NCBI GenBank assembly: GCA_024278215.1
Contig: JAJRTR010000177.1
Span: forward strand, 1-28,376
Direction: 5' to 3'
DNA length: 28,376 nt
Origin: a bacterium
Lineage (GTDB): Bacteria > UBP15 > UBA6099 > JAJRTR01
Positions 15,194-23,555 of this stretch are shown piece by piece (the first letter of the stretch is position 1; the number at the start of each line of letters is the position of its first letter). Below the pieces are notes generated by a model. It saw only the letters and a list, made by a program, of their open reading frames with translations, did not search any database and had not been told where the DNA came from. The position numbers and the translations under genes are program-made.

Positions 15194-15400
15194 ATGGATG
15201 AAGCGAAAAAGAAAATACTGAAATTCATTGAATCCTCAACCGTTTTTGCAGTTATGGGGCAGTTGAAAAAGCTCGGTTTCTTGACAAGTGATGACATCGA
15301 GCGAGCCGGGGAAATGTCACGTGACGAGTGGCTGAGGTTCATGAATGAAAAAATCGGCATCGAGAACCGTGATGGACCTCAAGAATCAAAGGAGAAATAA
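15194..15400 (+). CDS. Hypothetical small protein, stand-alone 'VMGQLKKLG' domain (68 aa)
   Basis: FIESSTVFAVMGQLKKLGFL, then DDIERAGEMSRDEWLRFMNE and KIGI, align without gaps to residues 12-56 of the protein at 14474, so this is a paralogous copy of one small helical domain without the beta-rich partner. The ribosome site in front of ATG 15194 is weak. A 7-codon frame (15178-15201, MKDIPHG) with a better site overlaps its start and could couple translation. The gene converges with the large minus-strand operon, ending 66 bases from the end of res. Confidence 0.6.
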   Translation: MDEAKKKILKFIESSTVFAVMGQLKKLGFLTSDDIERAGEMSRDEWLRFMNEKIGIENRDGPQESKEK

Positions 15401-15418
15401 ATTTCACATATCAGTATG

Positions 15419-15450
15419 AAAATTGTTTTTGTGATATTTATTTCAATTTT
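15419..15450. terminator. Weak AT-rich inverted repeat between convergent genes
   Basis: AAAATTG (15419-15425) and CAATTTT (15444-15450) can pair around an 18-base AT-rich loop, in the 66-base gap where the small-gene cluster and the defence operon converge. It has little GC, so any terminator function is doubtful. Confidence 0.25.
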
Positions 15451-15466
15451 ATGGGAACAGCTTTTA

Positions 15467-18400
15467 TCAACTCTTTAAAGTTTTGTTCAGTAACTTCTTG
15501 ATATACTGATTCTTATCATCCTTCTGGAAGAGGACATGGCATTTTTCTAAAACCTTCTTTTCTATGCCGTCACTCCACCATGATACCTGTCGGTAAGGAG
15601 TGTTCGATATTATGAAAGAATTCAGTGTTATTTCGGGATCGCTGAGTTGGGTTTCGATTTTCTTGATGTCTTTGTAAAATCGGATTTTTGGATCGTTAGG
15701 TCCTTCTAAATTTCTAATCCCTTTAGGATCGACAAAACTGATGTATTGTTTTCCTTCAACCAGAAGCCAGATAATGAAATCAGGATAGAAATTACCAGCT
15801 TCAAAGAAACCGATACCCCGGCCACGGCTCAGGTTTCTGAGCAAATAAAGTTCCTTGCCCTCGAAATAGTCGGGCTTTCGTTCACAGAATTGCTGTAAAT
15901 CCAGTACAAAGTCCCGTTCGCTTTCAGTTTCAAGGATTACAGGTTTGACCTCAACAAAGTCGCTTTTCACATATACAAGAGGAGTGTAAAGATGCCTGTT
16001 GAAATTGATCGCCCTTAAATTCTGAAATTCAAAATCTGAAAGTTTCCCTGACTCAACAAGTTCTTTCAACTCTCCCAATTTATCCACAATATCATCACGT
16101 GACTGCTCGATGAGGAAGAGATATTCTTCAATGAAATTGTCATCATCAGGTGTGAGTTCTCGATATTCCAGATGATCACTCTCGAATTCTTCTTTCCGGA
16201 ACTTGTAATAACGGTCACAGTATTTTTTCAGAAGCACGAGCGCAACTTCCTGCCAGCGCCTGAACTGATCAAAGGACCTGAATTCCAGCTGATCGGCGGG
16301 AATAAAAAGACGATACCATTCGGGCTCGGAGAGCAGATCATAAATCTTTTCACGTGATAAATTCAAATTGTACCACGCTCGCTCATTTTTGAACTGCTGC
16401 ATTTCAAAGTAAATCTCATTTATATCCATGAACGAGATGTGCTTCTGTTCAAGTTTCCCTTCGTTTTTAATTGCTAATTCGACTTTTCCAGCCCCGGCTC
16501 CTGCGGAAAGTGCCTGGAGCTTGGGATACCAGTCAACTACGATGGGATTTTTTGTCAATCTGTCATCCGGCATATCCAGAACAGGCTTTTCCCCATCTTT
16601 TTTGAAGTCTACGCCTTCTTTCAACCGGATAGTCTTCAATTTTTTCTTTCCCAGGTTTTCTATAACCGGAAGAACGAATTCGATTCTATCCTCATTCGCA
16701 GGGAGCCCCTCGTCCTCAAGGTATTCTTTAAACTGGCGCATATAATCTGCACGGATACCAAAAATGTTCAAGGATTCAAGAATCTCAATTTTATCAGGAG
16801 GTTTTGCTTCTGGAATTCGGTGGCTTCGCTTCAAGCTAAAATTCATTCCCTTGAGTCTGACCCCTCGACCAAAAAGCTGTATTATTTCAGAGCCTTCCTT
16901 TTTCCCAATATTCATAAGGCCCATCGTGCTTACACGCCAGCTATTCCAGCCCTGGGAAAACTTTTTTGACCCAATCAGAATGTTAATGCTTGATGTGGAT
17001 TCATTCAGTGTATGAAACAACGAGCCGGAGAATTCTCTATCTGTGACATTTAGTTCATTCTGCTCATCACACAATTTGCACAAAGCTGGGGCATCACCGA
17101 CGTTTATCAATCCGAACGGCTCGTTCTCACCGAGCCGGAGCGCAATTTCCCCTTCGGAACCTTTTAAATGCTCGACATGGATTGCCGCCGTTGAAGATGA
17201 ATTAAACAGAACCCTCAAAATGTCCTCATATACTTGATCTCCGGATAGTCCAAGTTTATAGAGGTAAGTAAACGCGCCACTGAAAAGTTCATTTCCTTTT
17301 GCATCAAGTAATCCGGATTGCCCTTTTAGAAAATGTTCAAGGTGTGAAACTGTAACCGCCCGATTTTTCACAAAGTCTGCCATGAACAGCAGAATATCGA
17401 CGACGTCCGATACCTTCCTGCGGTTCTGAGTTCTTACCGCATTTACACTGCCACCGACAAAAATCCACAGCGGTCTCTCAATCAGGTAGGGCCGGAATTC
17501 TTTCTGCCGTTCCGAGTACAATTTCTGTTGCTGGTAATATGCAAGAAGACAGGCCGTCAGATATCGCTGTCGAATCTCTTCGTCAGAGTCATCGGCAAGA
17601 TTGAGAATTCTATAATCTTTGCCATAACCGTCAGAATAAAAATACTTGTATGAATAATCAAATAAGACACATTTCGTATATGTCTGTTCGAGTTCCTTAC
17701 TTCCACTGGCCTTCATAGCCTGGCCGAATGTCGCGGAGTATTCGAACGAAAAACCGTCTTCACACAGCTGGTTGCGCTTTGTGATCCATACACCTATCTT
17801 CTTGCCGCTTGTTCCACGGTGTCCCTCGTCAACAAGAACCAGGTTGTTTCCTTCGAAAGACTCTACGGCGACGGTTTTTTCTCCCATCTCATCGCGGAGT
17901 TTTGTGATTTCAATAATCTCCACCGATCCACTGGAGAACAGCCCGCGACTGTCTTTGGAGAATATTTCCGCTCGTATGCCGGAAAGCTTAAATTCCTCCA
18001 AATGCTGTTGAGAAAGCCCCTCATTCGGCGTAAGCAGAATTATTCGATTCAGTTCATTTTCCCGGTTATTCTTTTCGAGATAATGCTTGTACTGGAGTAT
18101 ATTGATATGCGTTATGAGCGTTTTTCCAGACCCTGTAGCGTTCCAGTAGGCAATTTTGTTCAAATCCTTCAACTCATACGGTTTGATCTGATCTCGTTCC
18201 TGTTTCCATTCATTGAATGTCTGAACGTGCTGATTCAGACTCTCAAGCAGTTTTTCCGGATCGCGAAAATACCGGTCAAGATAAATCTCTGTGAAAAGAA
18301 GCGATAGATACTGAAAATATTTTGGGTGCAGGATATGCCCCTGAAGGTTCCGCTTCTCTGTTATTCTCTTCCAGTATCGGACAATGTTTTGATCATACTC

Positions 18401-18637
18401 AAGAAGCAGGTCGGGAGGCAATTCCGGATGCTCGAAAAGCTGCGCCCGGAGGACATAATGAAACTTCGAGATATTGTCCTCATCAAAGCCTTCAAGCTCC
18501 GGCGTTTTCAGGTTCACCGTCAGTGCATCGAAGCTCGCAACCTCAAACAGGCTGAGCAGCCACTGGTTCAGAACCAGTTTCTCATGAAATTTAAGTGGTT
18601 TTTCCAGTTTCTTATTTTTCAATTTCGATTTTCCCAT
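15467..18637 (-). CDS. res: Type III-like restriction subunit: SF2 helicase with C-terminal nuclease (Res, 1056 aa)
   Basis: An N-terminal region (1-150) leads into a superfamily 2 motor. Walker A is ATGSGKT near 167-173, motif II DEGH near 270-273 (HRGTSGKK follows), motif III-like FEYSATFGQ, and motif VI IIQLFGRGVRLKG. The C-terminus carries a PD-(D/E)xK-type nuclease candidate: P952-D953 in FYPDFIIWL and D970-P-K972 in FVDPKG. The layout is that of type III Res: DNA translocation followed by cleavage, acting with Mod. I start at ATG 18637, 2 bases after the DUF4276 stop; the longer frame to 18688 would overlap that gene by 49 bases. It is the last gene of the operon. Unlike textbook type III loci, it is separated from mod by two other genes. 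Confidence 0.88.
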   Translation of the reverse strand: MGKSKLKNKKLEKPLKFHEKLVLNQWLLSLFEVASFDALTVNLKTPELEGFDEDNISKFHYVLRAQLFEHPELPPDLLLEYDQNIVRYWKRITEKRNLQGHILHPKYFQYLSLLFTEIYLDRYFRDPEKLLESLNQHVQTFNEWKQERDQIKPYELKDLNKIAYWNATGSGKTLITHINILQYKHYLEKNNRENELNRIILLTPNEGLSQQHLEEFKLSGIRAEIFSKDSRGLFSSGSVEIIEITKLRDEMGEKTVAVESFEGNNLVLVDEGHRGTSGKKIGVWITKRNQLCEDGFSFEYSATFGQAMKASGSKELEQTYTKCVLFDYSYKYFYSDGYGKDYRILNLADDSDEEIRQRYLTACLLAYYQQQKLYSERQKEFRPYLIERPLWIFVGGSVNAVRTQNRRKVSDVVDILLFMADFVKNRAVTVSHLEHFLKGQSGLLDAKGNELFSGAFTYLYKLGLSGDQVYEDILRVLFNSSSTAAIHVEHLKGSEGEIALRLGENEPFGLINVGDAPALCKLCDEQNELNVTDREFSGSLFHTLNESTSSINILIGSKKFSQGWNSWRVSTMGLMNIGKKEGSEIIQLFGRGVRLKGMNFSLKRSHRIPEAKPPDKIEILESLNIFGIRADYMRQFKEYLEDEGLPANEDRIEFVLPVIENLGKKKLKTIRLKEGVDFKKDGEKPVLDMPDDRLTKNPIVVDWYPKLQALSAGAGAGKVELAIKNEGKLEQKHISFMDINEIYFEMQQFKNERAWYNLNLSREKIYDLLSEPEWYRLFIPADQLEFRSFDQFRRWQEVALVLLKKYCDRYYKFRKEEFESDHLEYRELTPDDDNFIEEYLFLIEQSRDDIVDKLGELKELVESGKLSDFEFQNLRAINFNRHLYTPLVYVKSDFVEVKPVILETESERDFVLDLQQFCERKPDYFEGKELYLLRNLSRGRGIGFFEAGNFYPDFIIWLLVEGKQYISFVDPKGIRNLEGPNDPKIRFYKDIKKIETQLSDPEITLNSFIISNTPYRQVSWWSDGIEKKVLEKCHVLFQKDDKNQYIKKLLNKTLKS

Positions 18638-18639
18638 AA

Positions 18640-19326
18640 TCAACCTGTCGCTTCGATTCGTTCCAGCCACTCCCCGAAATGGCGACACTTAGTTCTCATT
18701 CTTTCCAGACCGATATCCATTGCAATCAGATTGCCATAAATGTCCTTGTTATAATCAGGAATTACCTTTGATATTCTTCGGTTAGGGCATGTATCGCGAT
18801 TGTCGTTTATTTCTTCGGGATTCCTGAAGTGATTCAAAACACCCACAAGCTCCTGTAAAGCTTTTTGATAGCCCTCAGCGCTTTCATCCATTGTGGTCTT
18901 TACAATTTGTTCCGGCGAAGAAAAAAGAAGCGATTCAAATTCATGAAGCATCAAATATGGATAAAAACGTTGATTATCTATGTCGGTTTGCAAATGTGTT
19001 TCTAAATGTTCTATTCTGTCGTATCGCGATACTGTTTCAAGATTATCAATGGTGTCCATTCCCGGGAAACGTCTATCAAGCGCATAATAATCGAACATGG
19101 TAGTAACCATACTGGATTCTGAGTCATTCAGGAGTTCGAGAATCTGCTTTCTCACACGTGGATAAGGTAATATGCCGCCTTTGCAATCAGGTCCGTTCAG
19201 AACCCTCTTTGATTTTAAAATCACAGGAATCATGAAAATATCAAAACTAAGGAGGTGAGGCCGAATAATATTCTTCACAAACAATTCTTCAGTTTGCCCC
19301 TCGACAAGAATCAGTATCTTATTCAT
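18640..19326 (-). CDS. DUF4276 family protein, TOPRIM-like candidate nuclease (228 aa)
   Basis: It opens with KILILVEGQTEELFVKNI, where Glu9 lies in the position of the TOPRIM glutamate. TTMFDYYALDRRFPG (Asp79) and LMLHEFESLLFS (H128-E129, E131) follow, and these are the hallmark motifs of DUF4276. TOPRIM-type proteins paired with OLD-type ATPases act as nucleases in Gabija, OLD and PARIS-like systems; the same role here is inference. It is separated from the ATPase gene by one base, with ribosome site GGGGGAGG inside the end of that gene, and lies 2 bases before res. It is about the usual size for the family. Confidence 0.85.
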   Translation of the reverse strand: MNKILILVEGQTEELFVKNIIRPHLLSFDIFMIPVILKSKRVLNGPDCKGGILPYPRVRKQILELLNDSESSMVTTMFDYYALDRRFPGMDTIDNLETVSRYDRIEHLETHLQTDIDNQRFYPYLMLHEFESLLFSSPEQIVKTTMDESAEGYQKALQELVGVLNHFRNPEEINDNRDTCPNRRISKVIPDYNKDIYGNLIAMDIGLERMRTKCRHFGEWLERIEATG

Positions 19327-19327
19327 T

Positions 19328-20443
19328 TCACGGCCTCCCCCCGATAATATTCTTCTCCCATATTTCGCCCATCGAATAGTTTTCTCTCCATCCGGCTAAT
19401 TCATCAGCCACAAGTCGCCTGAACGTCGATTCTCTACCTTCTCTTTCAACCACGATAATATGTTCCGGTTCGAAGTGATCAATAAAAGCAGAAGATTGTG
19501 TGGCCAGAATGACCTGGCAGTGATTGGAAACACTTTTAATCATTCCGGAGAGAATCGTAATCGCTGATGGATGCAATCCCAGCTCGGGTTCATCAATTAT
19601 CATAACAGAAGGAAGCTTTTCTTCAGGTTGCAGCAAGAGTGTTATCAGTGCCATCGTTCGCAACGTCCCGTCGGAAGCCTGGCCCGCTACGAAGTTCATA
19701 TCGGAACCTGTTTCGTTCCATCTCAAAAGAACGCTGTTACTGTCCGGTTCCAAAATAAAATCCTCGAAAAACGGGGCTATCATTTTCAAGGTTCTTACAA
19801 TAAGCCTGTAATTCCTGGGATGGTTTTCTCTTATCCAGAGAAGATACGGCGCCAGATTGGCCCCGTCTCCCCTGAGATACATATTCTCATTCACGTTCCA
19901 GTGCTGCTTGATTTTCGCTTCATCCGAGGTGTCGTGAAACTGGAATGCAGCACATTGTTTAAGTAATGAATAAATATAGCTGGCGGTTTTAGCGGTTTGA
20001 CTGTCACTTCTTGCTTCCTCGATAAGCATGGATTCCTTATGCCCGGAACCGAGAGAAATAAACTCCGTGACCGGATAACCGGTTTTTGTAAAATTGTATC
20101 CCTCATCCATAAAGACAAATTTGTCTGCCGCGTCACGCGCAAGTGCCATTTTGTATTCATTCAGCCCCTTCGGCGCTTGAAATTTCAAATGCGCTTGCAC
20201 CTGTGACGTTGTTTTCGGGCCTTCAAACATATGCAGTGCAGCGCCGCCTCCTTTTCCTACAAAACTCTGAAGTCCGCCCGTGCCGCCTGTCATCCAGTTA
20301 AGCAGTTTGAAAAATGATATGAAGTTTGACTTGCCCGCTCCATTCTGGCCGATAAGAATGTTTATGGATCGTAATTCGAAATCATCCAGCTTCTTAATCG
20401 ACTTGTAGCCGGAAAGACAAACTCCAGTAAGCTGTTTATACAT
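19328..20443 (-). CDS. OLD/RecF-type AAA ATPase (371 aa), partner of the DUF4276 protein
   Basis: An ABC-like ATPase head with a short insertion. Walker A is GQNGAGKS (32-39), preceded by LSGYKSIKKL as in AAA_15/AAA_21 proteins. The signature loop QASDGTLR, Walker B VMIIDEPELGLHP and H-loop region ILATQSSAFID follow. It has no fused TOPRIM domain; that part is supplied by the next gene. Start ATG 20443 is chosen for its ribosome site GAGGAGGA (about 20450-20457); the longer frame would overlap mod. Such ATPases sense an invader-linked signal (phage nuclease inhibitors, DNA ends) and release or activate the partner nuclease in PARIS, AbiL and Gabija. The specific trigger here is unknown. Confidence 0.88.
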   Translation of the reverse strand: MYKQLTGVCLSGYKSIKKLDDFELRSINILIGQNGAGKSNFISFFKLLNWMTGGTGGLQSFVGKGGGAALHMFEGPKTTSQVQAHLKFQAPKGLNEYKMALARDAADKFVFMDEGYNFTKTGYPVTEFISLGSGHKESMLIEEARSDSQTAKTASYIYSLLKQCAAFQFHDTSDEAKIKQHWNVNENMYLRGDGANLAPYLLWIRENHPRNYRLIVRTLKMIAPFFEDFILEPDSNSVLLRWNETGSDMNFVAGQASDGTLRTMALITLLLQPEEKLPSVMIIDEPELGLHPSAITILSGMIKSVSNHCQVILATQSSAFIDHFEPEHIIVVEREGRESTFRRLVADELAGWRENYSMGEIWEKNIIGGRP

Positions 20444-20474
20444 ATTTATTTCCTCCTCATTCAGTCTTTCTCCC

Positions 20475-23400
20475 TTATATGTCTTCCACGTCAAACATTA
20501 GTCTCTGGAACTCTGATTCTATTAGTCGTACTTTCCAGGTTTCGTCCTGACGGCGCAGATTTTCCAGGTTGTTGTCGCCGTTTACGTATATCAGATCGAA
20601 TTCCATGTCTTTCGGATTATATTCCTGTTTCCTGAAAAATTTATCCAGGTCTTCGTTCGATTTCTCTTTAAGGTTGCGCCAGATAATGAGAACTTTCTCG
20701 CCGTCCGGATTCGTGCCCTGTACGACACGGAAACCGCGAATGAAGTCGATGTGCTGAACAGTCAAACCGATCAGGTAGTTGAACGTCTCCACCAGATCAA
20801 TGGTCTGAAGCTTTGTTTCGCCGACGCTGCCAGTGGAAATCTTCATTTTGTAATTGAACGGGTCTTCGAAAGAATCGATATTCAGCAGTGATGCGCTACC
20901 CGCGCTTTCAACGTCCAGCATGTATGAAAGAATGTAATCTTCACGAACTCCCGGATGCTCTTCAAGCACGAGTTCCTGCTCCTCAGATCGCTTCATCTCA
21001 AGATTGTTGGTCGCATCTTCATAAGACTCCAATCGAATATATTTGAACATGTGACTGGAACCTTCACGTGATACAGGCTTGCCGCCTTTCCAATCCTTTG
21101 AATATATTGCTTTCATGATTCGGGGTTTTAATACAGTATCGAAATGCTCGCCCATCTCAACGAGAATATATTTCCGATTACCGTCGTCTTTTCGATTTAG
21201 ATTAATAACTGCGTGTGCAGTTGTTCCAGAACCTGCAAAGAAATCAACTATCGACGATTCTTTGGTGCAATTTGATGCTCTGAGGCAGTCTTCAACAAGA
21301 TGTATACTCTTAGGATACGAGAATATCTCCCTTTCACAAAGCATGCTTTTGACAACGCTTGTTCCGCTCTCAGTTGCTGAGTATTTCGCATCGTCCCACC
21401 AAGTTCCTGGTAGTGCTCCATCTTGATTAGCATAGTACTTCCTATAAATCTGCCATCCATCCCCCACTATCTTCGTTATGAGATTTGACGCTGCTTCCTT
21501 CTGGGCTCTTTCCCATCCCATGTTCCAAACACGTTCATTTCCTTCAGAATCCATAGGATAAATGATGGTTTCGTCAGGTTTGTGAGGTGTGATAGGAACC
21601 CATTTTCTCTGTGTGTTGGACCATTCCATGGAGGAAATACGAATAACACCATCTTTTGAAATAAATATTGGATAATATAATTTGGGTCTATCAATTCTTG
21701 CTGATCCAGCTCCTGTCTTTCGGAAGTTAATCCACGTAAAAGTTCCTTTCTCATCTGATTCTGGATAACGGGCATTTCTTCTCTCATCACGCGGCAATCG
21801 ACCAACAACAGATCGTTTTGTTTTTGCATAGAAAAGTGCATATTCATGATTTGTTGAAAACCCTGCAGCCATGGCTCGGCCATGTGGATTACTACGAACC
21901 GGAACAGTAGCGAGATGATTCTCTTCTCCAAATATTTCTGATAGAGATTGTGTGAGTACTGGCAGTTCAAAATCGTCAATCGCTACGCAAATAATGCCTT
22001 CATCTTTCATCATCGGAAGCGCATTATATAGGCGTTCATTTATTAGACTTAGCCATGAAGAATGTCTGTAGTCATTCTTGTATAGAATCTGGGTCGCAGC
22101 TGTATTAAAAGGGGGATCAATGTAAATGCATTCGATATTGGAATGGTGCTTATCCTGAAGTAACCTAAGCGCTTGTGAGTTCTCACTTCTAACGAGTAAG
22201 CCATTACATTTCTTGCTAACATCATAAACAGATGCCAGAAACATATTTATGAACTTCGTATTGAAAATTTTTGTATCTAAAACCAAATATTTGTTTTCCT
22301 TCAAAAATTTGATAGTTAGTGGCTCCGAAAATCCTTCGGTCGCAAGATCACCCTTAATCTCATCAATAGCAAAAAGCCTTACCCATTCTTCGCGTTGAGC
22401 GTCGTTTGCAGCGATCTCAGGGTACAGTTCCTCCGGCACTCGGTCGAGGGTAACGCAGTAGTTTGTTTCGACTACGAATTTCTTTTTCAGCCATAGTTTT
22501 TTCTGGAAGTTTTCAAGGCTTTCGAGAAAGGTGATTATTTTGTGTGCGATTTTTCGTATGACTTTAATTTTGCTGAGATACTGCTCGACGCGGGGAGCAG
22601 TTTCGTGCTCGATGTCGTCGAGGTGCATGATCTCATTTTTAATGAAGAAATCGAGCTCTCTTCTCAAGAAGCCGCCAAGGTCTTTGTGGATGAAATAATC
22701 GAATTCATTGCGTGCCGTGTAGTCCGTAAGATACTTTTCGAGAACCGTTCGATCCGGGTTTTTCTCTGTTGGCATTTTATCTGAAAGGAACGTGCTCCAT
22801 TCGGAGAAGCCCTGAGTGGAGAGTATGGTTTCAACCGCTTTTTCGTTCAGATTCTTCTGTTTTCGTTTTTCATCATCCGGTCTGTATTCGAAGCGGATAT
22901 ATAGTTCATCATTTTCTTCATATAGCGGATCATCTTCACAAAGAATGAAGCGCCGGTCGTTACCGTTCGAAGCTTTCATATTATCTTTTTCCGTGTCGGC
23001 CTCGATGAGCTTGAAATGCACACGTTTGCCGTTGGAAAGCTTGAAAGTGTAATCCCTGAAGTATTCAGACGTTTTGATGTAATACTGGTCTTTATTTGCC
23101 CAGTGCAGCATTACTTCCTCGCCGCTGTAGGGTATGGAGTATACCCCTTCCTTATAGCGTCGGAGAGAAAGAAAGTCGCCGCCGTGATAATAACGCCTGA
23201 AAAAGTTGTATAGATCGGAATAAACTTCGTTTTCCAGTTTTGTAATATCGAAAGCCCCGGCCATTTTCGCCCTGAGTTTTTTTACCTTGTCAGTATCTTC
23301 AGGATCAACACCGCCCAGGCTTTTCGCCTGCTCGATGGCTTCATTCAGTTCCTGTTTAATGAGTGACAAATCCGAATCCTGGTATTCCTCGAATGCGGCC

Positions 23401-23552
23401 TTAACCTGAGGAAGGAGGTCGTTGTCCAGAAAGCGAGTAATATCATCACGCTTTTGGTTCATAATTCTATATATGCCAAAATCGAGATCGGCCTGATCGA
23501 GCATAAAAAGCTCGGAGATCAGGCGTTTCAATTTTTCAAGTTTTTCAGACAT
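20475..23552 (-). CDS. mod: Very large type III-like DNA methyltransferase (Mod, 1025 aa)
   Basis: A beta-class amino-methyltransferase: catalytic motif IV DPPF at 479-482 (IYIDPPFNTAATQ) precedes the S-adenosylmethionine motif I at 770-778 (DFFAGSGTT). Target adenine methylation is most likely from the D-P-P-F form. The protein is far larger than classical Mod subunits of about 600-700 residues: about 450 residues precede the catalytic core (including FRRYYHGGDFLSLRRY and a helical region) and about 200 follow it. The N-terminal part probably carries target recognition or complex contacts; that is inference. Start ATG 23552 is 3 bases after the antitoxin stop, with GAGGG (about 23560-23564) as ribosome site. 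Its methylation would protect host DNA from Res. Confidence 0.9.
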   Translation of the reverse strand: MSEKLEKLKRLISELFMLDQADLDFGIYRIMNQKRDDITRFLDNDLLPQVKAAFEEYQDSDLSLIKQELNEAIEQAKSLGGVDPEDTDKVKKLRAKMAGAFDITKLENEVYSDLYNFFRRYYHGGDFLSLRRYKEGVYSIPYSGEEVMLHWANKDQYYIKTSEYFRDYTFKLSNGKRVHFKLIEADTEKDNMKASNGNDRRFILCEDDPLYEENDELYIRFEYRPDDEKRKQKNLNEKAVETILSTQGFSEWSTFLSDKMPTEKNPDRTVLEKYLTDYTARNEFDYFIHKDLGGFLRRELDFFIKNEIMHLDDIEHETAPRVEQYLSKIKVIRKIAHKIITFLESLENFQKKLWLKKKFVVETNYCVTLDRVPEELYPEIAANDAQREEWVRLFAIDEIKGDLATEGFSEPLTIKFLKENKYLVLDTKIFNTKFINMFLASVYDVSKKCNGLLVRSENSQALRLLQDKHHSNIECIYIDPPFNTAATQILYKNDYRHSSWLSLINERLYNALPMMKDEGIICVAIDDFELPVLTQSLSEIFGEENHLATVPVRSNPHGRAMAAGFSTNHEYALFYAKTKRSVVGRLPRDERRNARYPESDEKGTFTWINFRKTGAGSARIDRPKLYYPIFISKDGVIRISSMEWSNTQRKWVPITPHKPDETIIYPMDSEGNERVWNMGWERAQKEAASNLITKIVGDGWQIYRKYYANQDGALPGTWWDDAKYSATESGTSVVKSMLCEREIFSYPKSIHLVEDCLRASNCTKESSIVDFFAGSGTTAHAVINLNRKDDGNRKYILVEMGEHFDTVLKPRIMKAIYSKDWKGGKPVSREGSSHMFKYIRLESYEDATNNLEMKRSEEQELVLEEHPGVREDYILSYMLDVESAGSASLLNIDSFEDPFNYKMKISTGSVGETKLQTIDLVETFNYLIGLTVQHIDFIRGFRVVQGTNPDGEKVLIIWRNLKEKSNEDLDKFFRKQEYNPKDMEFDLIYVNGDNNLENLRRQDETWKVRLIESEFQRLMFDVEDI

Positions 23553-23555
23553 TAT

